The translations under genes were made by a program, and so were the position numbers. The notes under the pieces were generated by a model. It searched no databases. It had not been told where the DNA came from and saw nothing but the letters and a program-made list of their open reading frames with translations. 64,000 nucleotides of DNA, from contig NC_053042.1 of the NCBI RefSeq assembly GCF_003473485.1, positions 56,197,762 through 56,261,761 of the forward strand, read 5' to 3'. How positions within the stretch are numbered: the first letter of the stretch is position 1; every line of letters starts with the position of its first letter. The stretch is from Medicago truncatula (lineage: Eukaryota; Streptophyta; Magnoliopsida; Fabales; Fabaceae). This document shows positions 1-10,620 of this stretch, in pieces.

Positions 1-42
1 ATAAAACTCTTAAGTTTAGTGAAGGAATAACATATGACTTAC

Positions 43-1292
43 TGTAAAGATAAATGAGTAAGAATCCTCTGTCTGAAATTCTTGTCTACCAGAGGCTTCA
101 AAAATCCTGCTCTTATTTTTTACTGAATTACTAAGAATACAAACCAAAGAATCCCACATATTCCTATTGAGTGAATCACCAACAAAGACTAAACGTTTTC
201 CCCTCAGCATCTTCAACATGTATTTACCATTTAACCTGCATTACATGCTCATGTCACTAAAACATCACCTAAAAGATACAGCAACACAAACAAAATTTAC
301 GGCTTAGTCGTCTCATCCTAGAATCAGCTATGCTAGCCATATTTTCATGCTTTGTTTTAGCCCCATATCAATTCTACATTGTTTCCTACATATATTGCTC
401 ATTATGAAATGGAGTTATTTCCCCGTGTTTCTAAAAAACCGCATGTGTCCAGAAGTATACTTTCAAACGAAAAAAAAAAAAAAAAAACTGTTTTTGTATG
501 AAACTATGCTTCTGGACGGCATAAAACTGTGTTTTTCTAGAAGATATTTCCGAAGTGACTTTGGGGCTGGGAAAAGACGTTCCTGTCGGGATATCATCAT
601 ATATACCTTGGCATGTTGCAATTCTTGGGTTGCCACCGGAACTTCTCATACTTATTATCTCTCCTACCATTGAGGAAACAGTTAAAAGGCTCATCAATAT
701 GAGGACAAGACCCAGATTTGTAAAGTGGGAATGAATCATCTAAAACCCATGACCCTTCATAAATATCACAGTTGTTCCTCAAATGTTCATCACTTTGTAT
801 TACATTTTTAGAATCCACTCTGGCATTTGGTGAAGGCATAGGTGCAAAAGACTTGTCTTGTTGCGGTTTGATTGTAGAAGCAATTTGTGGAAACAATTGG
901 CCATCATTTTGGTTACTTTGCTTCGGTGCAAGACCAGAACCTTCCTTCCTTGAAATTTGAGAAGAGGAACGAGAACTCACCACTAATTCAGTATCCTTAT
1001 TAGAACTATGTGAAGTTTTATCATGAGTAGTGGTTTCATTGGTGCTATATTGAGGGGTGTAAGAAGGGGGTGGGGAGAATGAAGAGCTGTTGTTGAAAAT
1101 GTGAGAAAAAACTTTAGAAAAATGATGTCTATTAGAAGGGTGAAAAGCATTGACAAGGAAGAGCATAAACAAAATAGAAGCAAAGGTGAAACTGTAAGTA
1201 AAAATCATAGCTCCTCCTCTTGAAGGAACGAAGCGTATGGAATCTGTTCTTGTCAATAATCGCTTCCTCGAACATGCAGGAGAATCTACCAT
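43..1292 (-). CDS. Trichome birefringence-like (TBL) protein, 5' part (partial)
   Basis: Probable Golgi polysaccharide O-acetyltransferase of the TBL/DUF231 family, which acetylates cell-wall polymers. Exon 1 is 1292-607 and exon 2 is 235-43; the gene runs off the window start. The ATG at 1292 opens a short basic N-terminus, then a membrane anchor (about residues 29-50), as expected of a type II Golgi protein. A low-complexity Ser/Thr/Gln-rich stem follows, then the PMR5N domain from about C175 (CDIYEGSW, and [11 protein letters not shown] at the exon end). Joining at ag|GTATAT and tgcag|G gives [19 protein letters not shown] followed by the GDS esterase motif at residues 248-250. The partner DxxH motif lies outside the window. 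The donor after SYSFIFT (gtaagt at 42-37) marks the next intron. The family and exon join are secure; the exact member (TBR/TBL1/TBL2-like) is not resolved. Confidence 0.9.
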
Positions 1293-1581
1293 TATTAATT
1301 ATTATATTGTTGTTCTAATTCTAACAAAGAATTAATATATGCTACTTTTATTTATTTACAAAGCTATGTTTCTTGTTCTGTATGCAATGTTCAAAGAAGA
1401 AGAAAATGGGGGAGATGATGGCTGAAGTTGAAGTGCTATTTTTGGAGAGAGTAGAAAGAGATTAATGAGAGAAGATAGGAAGGAACGGAAGATTTTCATG
1501 TACAAGCCGTTTTCCTCGCATGTAAGCATTCTCCACAAATCCCAAACCTTTTATTTTCCCTCCTTTCATCATTTACAAGTT
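1293..1581. other. Upstream region of the TBL gene
   Basis: AT-rich DNA upstream of the minus-strand TBL start. It presumably holds the 5' UTR and promoter, but no element could be assigned. A 14-bp target duplication of the neighbouring SINE occupies 1568-1581. Confidence 0.4.
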
Positions 1582-1724
1582 TTTTTTTTTTTCTGTAGAT
1601 AGACGAAATGATAAAGTCATTATAAACTCACACACACAAGTGAAGAAACCGGGGTTCGAACCCCAATCATGACATCCGGCCTAACAATTTCAACATTTTA
1701 TCAATTGAGCTAGAACTTCAGGAT
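1582..1724 (-). mobile_element. tRNA-derived SINE with exact target-site duplication
   Basis: Read on the minus strand, the element begins TCCTGAAGTTCTAGCTCAAT, with a Pol III A box (TAGCTCAATTGATA). It has a B box (GGTTCGAACCCC) about 50 bp later and ends in a poly(A) tract (poly-T at 1582-1592 on the plus strand). It is flanked by a perfect 14-bp direct repeat, ATCATTTACAAGTT, at 1568-1581 and 1725-1738. Internal promoter boxes, A-tail and a perfect duplication together identify a SINE retroposed by LINE machinery. The exact duplication argues for a fairly recent insertion. Confidence 0.88.
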
Positions 1725-1738
1725 ATCATTTACAAGTT

Positions 1739-2326
1739 ATTATAACAAGAAAATGATAAGAAGGTCATACCATGATTTATTTTCTTAGTTTAATAAAATC
1801 TCTTACATGCCTGCGACAATTCATGTAATTTTTTTATTTTTTTATAAATAAAAATTTAGGTTAGTTGGGCTCTAGGGACTTACGAAAATCAGAGTATGTC
1901 TCAAGACAACGCTAACAAAGGTATTACTTATTGTCTACTAAAAAAATCCTTGCACTAATAACAGAAATTGAATGTTTGCAAATAAGTAAACATTTTACCA
2001 ACCGAATCAACCTTTATCAGCCAATTCACGAGTTTAAGAAATATCAAACAAAACACCACCTTCTATATTCTTACCAAAAACATCGCCAACTGCTTCTATT
2101 TGGTCAAAAGCTGTAGGGGATCCAATTTCACTTATACCTGATTTATTGGATCTAAGCCTTTGGATAAGAGATCAAATACTTTATAATATGAATTCAACAA
2201 ATCAAAAACTCAAAATCATCGTCAACAATGGCAAGGATTATTGCTCACAACCACTACTTCATAACATCAAATCAAATCTATTTCACTAAACTCCAACCTA
2301 AAGAAATGTTGTTCACAAAAAAAAAA
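1739..2326. other. Intergenic DNA
   Basis: AT-rich, with only short random-looking open frames. No gene, repeat or RNA recognised. Confidence 0.5.
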
Positions 2327-2863
2327 GTTAATATGATTTTAGTCCTTATAAAATGGAGACCTTTTAATTTTAATCCTTACTTAATTTTAATGGTTCTTTT
2401 AGTCCCTACAAAAAATTTATGCACCTAGTATTAATCCCTACTCAATTCAAATTTGATTAATTTATGCTTAAACTCTTAAGTTTTTTAACAATTTTTTGTA
2501 GACGTGTTAAGAACATTACTAAAAGTTCCTCCGCAAAAAATTATCGCAAAATTTGATTTCTACTTCCAGATTTTATTACTTTTATCTTTAAGTTTTGCCA
2601 TTTTAAAAAATTCATATTTAATTCGTTTCATGTTAAAAAATTCTAAATTTTAGTAAATGAACCTTTCATAGTGTTCTAACCTTGTCTAAAAAAAAATCGT
2701 TCAAAAATTTAAGAGTTTAAGGATAATTAAACAAACTTTGTTTTAGGAGGGACTAATATTAGAAGTAAATGATTTTTGTAACGACGGCAAAAACTATTAA
2801 AATTAAGTAAGGATCAAACTTAGAAGTTTCCAATTTTATAAGGACCAAAAACATAATTAACCC
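2327..2863. mobile_element. Non-autonomous inverted-repeat element, GGTTAA/TTTTTGGTCC family (subfamily A)
   Basis: The ends are inverted copies: GTTAATATGATTTTAGTCCT at the left and, read in reverse complement, GGGTTAATTATGTTTTTGGTC at the right. The interior is non-coding and holds phrases (TAATCCCTACTCAATT, AAAGTTCCTCCGCAAAAAA) that recur in the element at 35534-36407. Related elements at 19315 and 62703 share the termini but not the interior. The copy at 19315 has a 9-bp target duplication, so the family is most likely Mutator-like. Here the flanks are A-runs, so a duplication cannot be judged. Confidence 0.7.
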
Positions 2864-2963
2864 AAAAAAAAAACCATTAATTTAAGACATCGACCAGATC
2901 ATGCTTCTTTTTTCATATCCATCTGATTTACTATTTCATTTTTATTAAACAAACCTTATAATT

Positions 2964-3066
2964 GTCCTCGTGGACTTAGCTCAGTTAGTATGGACAATGC
3001 ATAAAAATATGCAAGGTCCGAGGTTCAAACCCCAGCCACCACAAAAACAAAAAAAAACAAAAAAAA
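2964..3066 (+). mobile_element. tRNA-derived SINE
   Basis: Contains a tRNA-like A box (TTAGCTCAGTTAGTATGG), a B box (GGTTCAAACCCC) and a CCACC(A)n tail interrupted by C. It is flanked by a direct repeat CTTATAATT at 2955-2963 and 3067-3075. It differs in body from the SINE at 1582-1724. It is not a tRNA gene because no cloverleaf or anticodon arm can be formed around the boxes. Confidence 0.8.
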
Positions 3067-3187
3067 CTTATAATTAGAGAAATAATTTCTTGTGTTTCCG
3101 CAAAAATTTCTATTTAATAATAAAAATAATAGTAATAATAATAAATCCCTGATCCTTAAGGAAATTATGATGAAACTTCATTTCTTT

Positions 3188-3283
3188 CATTTATATTCAG
3201 GAACTCTGACTGTTATGCATTTGCTGCATTTCTTCCATTTATATTCAGGAACTCTGACTGTTATGCATTTGCTGCGAAGAGTT
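3188..3283. repeat. 48-bp tandem duplication
   Basis: Two copies of a unit that starts CATTTATATTCAGGAACTCT, with period 48, differing only at the end. It lies just downstream of the formate-tetrahydrofolate ligase stop codon, probably in or near its 3' UTR. Confidence 0.85.
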
Positions 3284-3488
3284 TTACAACAATTGAATTA
3301 TTCATATAAGAAATGACAACATAAACAAAAATTACACATATCTCTTCAGATATTTATTTCATTCATACAGATCACCAGCAGCAAAGGAAAATGCGGAAAT
3401 CATCTGTGGCACTTGTGAATTTGGTATTGGCGTGCATTCGAGAAGGTTTTGCAATTGATAGAGCATGGTCCACTAGATAGAGGTTTAA

Positions 3489-6400
3489 TTAAGAGAGACC
3501 AATGACTTGTCCAGTTGTTGTGTCCAGATCAATGTCATAGAAGCACGGTCTTGTTGGCAACCCAGGCATGGTACTCATTGTTCCAACCAAAGGATAAATA
3601 AATCCAGCTCCTATACTAGCTCTTACATCCCTTATTGGTAAGATAAACCCAGTTGGAGCTCCCTTAGCTGCAGCATTGTCTGAGAAAGAATACTGAGTCT
3701 TGGCCATACAGATTGGAAGTCCTGAAAATCCTTGCTTGGTATATAACTCAATCTTCTTCTCGGCCTGGTCAGAAAATCAGGTGCTCAAAAATATATTTGT
3801 TATTAATTAAAGTGGCACCAATGCTTATTTTACACCTGTCCTCGAGGGGATTTGTACTCCGCCAATCGAGGTTACAAGATTAAATTTTTACCCAAGTTGA
3901 CACCTCATAGCCTGGTGGTAAGAAATGCATCTATTTATAAAGGATCAAAGATCAGGTAAAAAGTAAAAACAGATAGACTAAAACTTTGTGATGCTCATAT
4001 TCTTTTTGATGTGTGGTTTGTTAAGGAATGTCTCTTTGCCCCAATAAACTAGTTATGGGATAGAATTATGTTCATGGCTTATCTTTAGTGTTTTGCTCAT
4101 GACCACTTCAAGTGAATTCTCTGATGTTCATATTAAGTTGGTTAACAATGGTTAGTGAAACTCAATGGGTGATTAATTAGTTAGCTATCCAATTTTGATG
4201 TACCTGTCAACCAAACTTAATGTCTTTACCATAATTTTAGGTGAGAAAAATACGTTCATATCATTCCCCTGGTTTGTAAATTATCCTGTTAAAAGATAAA
4301 AACAATTAAGAAAAACTTAATCAATCATTTTTTATTTCAGGGGATTTCAGTAGCTTCATCACATCGAAATATCTTTGTCAACAAAGTCAAGATTTGAAAT
4401 ACCAACAATTTCATAATATGTTTATATCATTACCAGGTTTTACTTTCTCCCTTTCCTCTATGTTAAAACAATTTTATATCCCCTCTATGTTAAAATACAT
4501 AGGGTGGTAATATTTTGCAGGAGTTAAAGTAAACTGATATTAACTAAGATACCTGCTCTGAGTACTCAACACCGCTGGCTCCATATGACTTTGCTATTGC
4601 CTCTATTTTCTCCTTTATACCAATATCCAAAGGATATAGAAACTTCAATGGCTGTGTCGCATTCTCACAAGCTTTTTGAACTGCAATGCCTAGGTCTACC
4701 TGCAGACAAGGCATACTTCAGCAAGTGATAAATACCATTCCTCACAGAAAGATACTACTACTTGCATTTATTCTATTAATCAATGCATGTATTTAAAATT
4801 AATTTTGCTACTAGTTGTAACCCTGAAATGGTTCCATTTGCTTAAAATCTAACGTTTAAACCACAGGATGGATAAATTTGTGTTACCATCAGCACTATTA
4901 GGGTCTATGATCCAAAACAAATTAAAAACTAAGGGTAATGATGCAGGCTTCTCAATAACTTCAAATGACCGAGGATTAAAATTGGAGAAAGTTTCTATAA
5001 AAAAAAATGAAAAAAGCTCAACTAAATTTTATATCCGAATATGTTAGATCACAACTTAACTGATACTGATAGTGATTTGTTCATTATTAAATTTTTCTTT
5101 TTTTAATCCTTTGGCCTTATTGATTGTCAAAATTCAATATCCTATACTTGTGTCAGGGTAAAAGATAACTATGGCTTCTCAGTTATTAGCTCAAAAATGT
5201 GAAGACTTGTGAAGCATGAACTTACTGCTCCTCTGCCACCATGGGCATGATGGCTACATATAACAGCATCATAAGCCCCAGCATCTAAGGCAGCTTTTTT
5301 AACCGCATTTAGCTCGGCATCAGTGTCAGTTGAAAACTTGTTGATAGCAACTATAACATTCGCACCATAAGCTTTGGAATTTAATATATGTCTTGCCAAA
5401 TTCGCACAACCAGCTTCAACCAAAGCAACATTTTCGGTCAAATATGCATGATCAAGAGGTTTTCCAGCAACAACTGCTGGCCCTCCACCATGCATTTTCA
5501 GTGCCCTTATTGTTGCAACAATAATTGCACATTGAGGTGTCAAACCACTATACCGACACTTAATGTTCATAAACTTTTCAGTTCCAATATCAGCACCAAA
5601 ACCAGCTTCAGTAACTACAAATCCACCCGGTCCAACCAACTTGAGTGCAATCTTATCAGCCACAATAGAAGAATTCCCATGAGCAATGTTTGCAAATGGA
5701 CCTGCATGGACAAGAACAGGAGTTCCTTCCAAAGTCTGCATAAGAGTAGGGTGAATGGCATCCTTCATTAAAACCGTCAAAGCACCTCCAATACCTAGAT
5801 CATCAGCAGTTACAGGGTCACCACTCTTGCTGTTTCCAATTACCATTTTCCCTAGCCTCTCCCGCATATCAGTTAAGGATGTTGTCAATGCCAAAACAGC
5901 CATTATCTCACTAGCAACTGAAATATCAAATGCTGTTTCTCGTACCATTCCTTTCTCATCAGGTCCCTGGCCAACAGTAATTTTCCTTAAGAACCGGTCA
6001 TTGATGTCCATTACTCTCCTCCATGTAATAGAATCAGGGTCAATATCAAGCCTAGCAAATTTATTTACTTCTTCTGGTGTAAGATCATCTGGATTGGTCT
6101 TTGAAATGCCAAACTTCTTGAGACGCCTAAACATGACATCACTAAAGCTCCTTTTTCCTTCCTTATTTGGAGGGCATAACCGGTTGAAAAGAGCTTTATC
6201 TGATTGTGTTGACTCATGGAAAATTCTGGTATCAATTGCAGCGGCTAGAAGATTGTTTGCTGCAGTTATTGCATGTATATCTCCTGTTAGGTGAAGATTG
6301 AATTCATCCATGGGAATCACTTGGCTATAACCACCACCAGCTGCACCTCCTTTGATTCCAAAAGTAGGTCCTTGTGATGGTTGACGAATGCAGGTGACCA

Positions 6401-7588
6401 CCTAACAAAAGAGATAAGATGGGGTTATGCATAATCCAACACAACTTTTTTTTGAACAATTGGTATTTAGATTAGAAGAGGCATGCACAACGTAAGGCCG
6501 GAAAACCACCAACTTTGGCAAGGATTTACAATAAAGTTTACATATACAGCATAACTTTAACCATGATTAAAATGGTAGTTTTTCATTAATACATTGGACC
6601 CGCACAATCAGTGAAGAGATAAGTAATGAAAGAACAGTTCCTACATCCAGTCATTTCATCTGATGATGTAAGGGAAAAACAACATGGGAAAATACTTCCA
6701 TAAGAGAGTGAAAACATTTGTTTTCTTTTGGATAAAGTACAGGGTACCAAACATGATACGTAGTTAATTGCGATTAAGATTGTCATTGAGTAGATGTGGC
6801 AAATATCATATTTTACAGGCATACATATTTCAAAACACACACACACACACACACCGTGTACCAACCACGTGCACTATAGACCCTATTGTTATGTTATACA
6901 TAAAATTTGAGATGAGAAATTTGAAAATAGGCGCAGTGAGGTCCGTATGAGTTAAAAAGGTGGGAAAATGTGATAAAATGAGAAGAAGGAGGGAAACCTT
7001 TTTATCAAGAAAAGCACCTAATGCTTGACAGAGACCAACAGTAGTAGTAGATTTGCCTTCACCAAGAGGAGTTGGAGTAATGCCTCCAACCACAACATAA
7101 TACCCATCTTTTGATTCTTGCAGTTCATCAAGAGCGGATAACAGAACCTACACATAATAATAATTATACACAACATAAAAAATAAAAATAAAAAAACAGA
7201 TATATGAATCAGCATAAGAAGATGATGATGATGATACCTTGGCCTTATATTTGCCATAAAGGTCGTAATGATTGGGAGTAAGATTTAAATGATTAGCAAT
7301 CTCAGAGATGTGAATAGGTTGAACGGAGTTAGCAATATCTATGTCTGATGGAACAGGAGACACAACATCTAGCTTTCTCATCACTGAAGAAGAAGAAGAA
7401 GAAGTCATCATTGATTTTGGATAAAGTTTTGAGGATGAGAATGAAGAGTGGATATGTATTTGTGATTGTGATTGTGATTGAGCGAAACTGTGGGTGTTTG
7501 ACGAAGAATGTCCAACACGAGGAGGGGTGTAATGGTAAATTGACCACACGTTCAGTGGATTTGATTGGAGGAGCATTTCAGCATTCAT
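3489..7588 (-). CDS. THFS: Formate-tetrahydrofolate ligase (10-formyl-THF synthetase)
   Basis: Catalyses ATP + formate + THF to 10-formyl-THF in plant one-carbon metabolism. Five exons: 7588-7238, 7147-6998, 6401-5226, 4699-4553 and 3764-3489, giving 699 codons plus stop in one frame, with canonical GT-AG joins. Visible marks are the P-loop [11 protein letters not shown] (about residues 141-151), the family signature [18 protein letters not shown] at the start of exon 3, and [11 protein letters not shown]. The C-terminus is [19 protein letters not shown]. The usual plant protein of about 640 aa would start at M60 or M61 (7411/7408, [15 protein letters not shown]). The in-frame upstream ATG at 7588 adds 59 residues rich in Ser, Gln and His with a single acidic residue, which could be an organelle-targeting leader. 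The plus-strand frames inside exon 3 are shadows. An (AC)n run at 6834-6854 lies in intron 2. Confidence 0.95.
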
Positions 7589-8416
7589 TATTGGTTCAAT
7601 CTTTTTAACTTTTTATTCTCTGTCTGTCGAGTAAACAAAGATGAATTCGGGGGGTCTCTGGATGGATGGAATTCGGATCTGCTCCAGTCAATGTTTCATC
7701 CACTTTCCCGATTCTTTGCTTAGATGTACGCCATGTGGTAAATCATAAATCAATGGCTCAGATTGAATAAACACTATTTAGTTTTTTTAACAAAAATAAA
7801 ATTATAGACACGCACGTTTCCAAGGACATGCAGTTCGCCGCCGTCCCACTGCATGTTACCTTCACCGGAATGTGCCACCACAATGTTTTAATTCCGCTGC
7901 GTTATCTCCGCCATGAGAAACAGATTCCAGTTGCATGTTACCGCCGACACTGCAAATATTACGAATCAACTAAATTATTCGGTTGTTGTAATCAATTGAA
8001 GATCTGCTAGTGCTAGTGATACATCAATTCAAGAAATAGTGCAGAATTTTATCTGCAATGTTGTTGCTCACCGTTGCAGATTCTATGCATGCATGAATCA
8101 TTTTGAATTTTAATTTTTACATGCAATCAATTCAAGAACAGGTTACATCGGCAGCAATCCGCGGCGGAGCGATGGGCCTTTCCGGCGGCTGTGAGGAAGT
8201 TCGATGGAAACAAGATGGTGAGTTAAGGAAACGTGAGAGGAGAAGAAGAGTGGATAGTATGGTTGAGAAGAAGAGGAACAGTAGTAAAGAGTTATTTTTC
8301 AATGTCAACCGTTTAATTCTTGTTTGCCACGTGTCATTGAACCGACTTTTTCTCCTACCAAAATTACTCTTCATTCTCAATGCAAATATCACATATAACA
8401 ACTAAATAAGAGTAAA
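7589..8416. other. Upstream region of THFS with a GC-richer patch
   Basis: 7589-7820 is the THFS 5' flank. 7825-8260 is clearly more GC-rich than its surroundings (CCGCCG, GGCGGAGCG) and contains open frames of about 60-100 codons on both strands. The plus-strand frame 8103-8405 has a basic stretch, RKRERRRRVD. I recognise no family. It may be a gene fragment carried beside the Helitron that ends at 8417, or a decayed gene. Confidence 0.35.
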
Positions 8417-10620
8417 CTAGTATAGTGACCCGTGCCAGCACGGGGAAATAAAAAAACTTTTTTGATTAAATGTATAGATTTTAAATTCGATATGAAAAAA
8501 ATATCATCTTAATTTTGTATATATTTTGAAATATCTAAACATTGCATATAACGATAAAAATATTTGGATTATTATACTTGTACTAATTATTTATAGTATA
8601 AGATGCATTCATTGTTAAACTTAGCATATGTAATTTTCTTGCAAAAATACGCCGACGTACTGTGTAATAATATTTGTTGACAAAATGTATTTTATTAATC
8701 ATAAAAACTAAAAAATATGTATTTTTTTTTATATAATAGTCATCGTCACATGCATACACGTAGTCGGTAAATGCAAACGTTTAATTTTTACGAGTGTGTA
8801 TAAATGTAGTTTGGGCTACAGAAACACCGATTGTTATTTGTTTTTAATTTTTACAAAACAAATGGTCTAATGTAAATATTGTATTTTAGGGGTAACAACG
8901 ATGTAAAAAAAAAGGTTCCGCGGATTGTTAAACCTGAAAAATGCATGAATTAATAGTCAATGGCAGGAAGATCTGCTTATATAGAAATTGCATGTCTATA
9001 ATGACCAGTACGCCTTACAAAGAAATTAAAAAAAAAAAAAAAAAACAACAACTTTCAATCAATGTGCAACTTTAGTTTTCTAAATTATAGCAACAACAAT
9101 TCTAAAACATAACCAATGATCATACTTTATAAAAAACTTTTCTAGAAGTAACTCGAGAGACAGCGACATAGAGTTGCCCATGCGTGAACACGGGCTTAGG
9201 AAGATAAACTCCCACTCGAGATAAAGATTGACCCTGACTTTTATTTATTGTCATTGCAAAACAAAGCGTCAATGGAAATTATATGCGCATGAATTTGAAG
9301 GGTAGTCCTGGATCACTCGGAATAAGATTCATCCTGGGAATGAATACCTTGGTATCTGCCCTTTTTCCTGTAATTACGGTAGCATCTATTGTGCTCTTCC
9401 CTAGATGTGTAACTGTCAGCCTTGTACCATTACACAGTCCATTGGCCTGATCGATGTTTCTCATCAGCACAACTGGACATCCCACCTTTAGTTTCAACCG
9501 GTGATTTGGAATTCCAAAGCTCTTAATACCATTAAGGAATTCCGTTGTGAACCGCTCATTTTGGACATCAGAATTTTCACCCGAGCGACAAACAGAATCA
9601 GAGTTTAAATACTCTTTCTCTTCACCTGGAATCAGTGACATCATATATTCGTTAACATGTTCAACTGAATCAAGCGTTGGTGCGAGTATTCCCCTTTCTT
9701 GGAAAAATAATCTTCAGGAATTTCTACCTTCATTTAACCATTCTCATCCGAAGCGTTGTTGTCGTCTCCAATTCAGAGTATCCACTTGCCGAAATTTCTT
9801 TCTGCTCTGCAGGTACCAAAGATGCACCCAATCTCATATTAACAGTAAGTCTCAACACATTAAAATAAGCACATATCTTTGATGAATTGATTGATGCATC
9901 AACAATATCCTGCCTCGTTCCTTTTCGGACAACATGCAATATCTGCCTGATATCACCACCTAAAACTATTGTCATTCCACCAAATGGTTTAAACTCGTTT
10001 AGGGGATCATTCTTGGACATGATATCACGCATTGATCGGCCAACTGCCTCAAAACACCATCAGTGCATCAATGGAGCCTCATCCCAAATTATCAACTTTG
10101 CAGCACGCATCAGGTCTTCCCTAGGACTATCCTTTTCCATCGTAAGCGATGATGCCTCATAATCTTAATAGGGACTGTCAGCGTCGAGTGTGCGGTTCTT
10201 CCTCCTGGTAATAGAAGAGTCATTATACCGCTAGATGCAACATTCAATAACCCCTTAGATCTAACAGCAGCCGACAATGTTTTCATATAAAGGTTTTTCC
10301 AATACCACTGTAACCGTATAAGAAAAAGAAACCATCGTCGTCAGAACCAACGGACTCCATGATTTTTTCATGCACATATCTTTATTCATCAATCAGCATC
10401 AGTAACGTATCAGCATGTGTCTTTTACAGTTCATCTTTGTTGTAATTTAGCTCATCAACAATAAGCTTGTTTGTGAAAGTTGGCATGTCTGCTGCGTTTG
10501 GCCTGGGTATAGATTTGAAGTCAGTAAGCGACTCTCCGTTTTCCTGAAGCAGCATTTCAATTTCAATCAAACAAAGGTTCTTAAAGTCATCGTCACCGAT
10601 ACGCAGATCTGTATATTAAA
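8417..10620 (-). mobile_element. Helitron, 5'-truncated or with unresolved 5' end
   Basis: The minus-strand 3' end is diagnostic. A 7-bp-arm hairpin, CCCGTGC-CA-GCACGGG at 8429-8444, lies 8 nt before a terminal CTAG (8420-8417), which is followed by T, the expected A|T insertion context. Upstream on the same strand lie pieces of a Pif1-type helicase in the correct order. The 5' terminus was not found. No HUH/Rep nuclease was recognised above 10620, so this looks like the 3' half of an autonomous element. The same 3' sequence style (CTAG, about 8 nt, then CCCGTGC) recurs at 29850. Confidence 0.85.
9125..10620 (-). pseudogene. Helitron Pif1-type helicase remnant
   Basis: Minus-strand translation gives helicase motifs in order from 10620 downward. 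These are a leader (NLCLIEIEMLLQENGESLTDF), Walker A in FFFLYGYSGIGKTF (about 10285-10330), Walker B-like IWDEAPLMH (about 10070-10090), GGDIRQILHVVRKGTRQDIV (about 9880-9960), a C-terminal block KVGCPVVLMRNIDQANGLCNG (about 9430-9490) and [18 protein letters not shown] with LYVAVSRV (about 9150-9225). The open stretches are broken by several stops and frame changes (longest intact blocks 9279-9644 and 9730-10032). The protein is therefore not encoded as a whole. In life it would unwind DNA during rolling-circle transposition. Confidence 0.88.

Noticed and set aside
1640-1725. tRNA gene at the GGTTCGAACCCC box
   Set aside because: Only A and B boxes are present with no cloverleaf, and the poly(A) tail and target duplication show a SINE. 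The same applies at 2964-3066.
5388-6294. Long plus-strand open frames opposite THFS exon 3
   Set aside because: They are antisense shadows of a highly conserved exon; their products match no family and the codon pattern follows the minus-strand gene.
9279-9644. Stand-alone host gene encoding a PIF1 helicase
   Set aside because: The blocks are in several frames with stops, and a Helitron 3' terminus lies downstream on the same strand, so it is transposon-derived.
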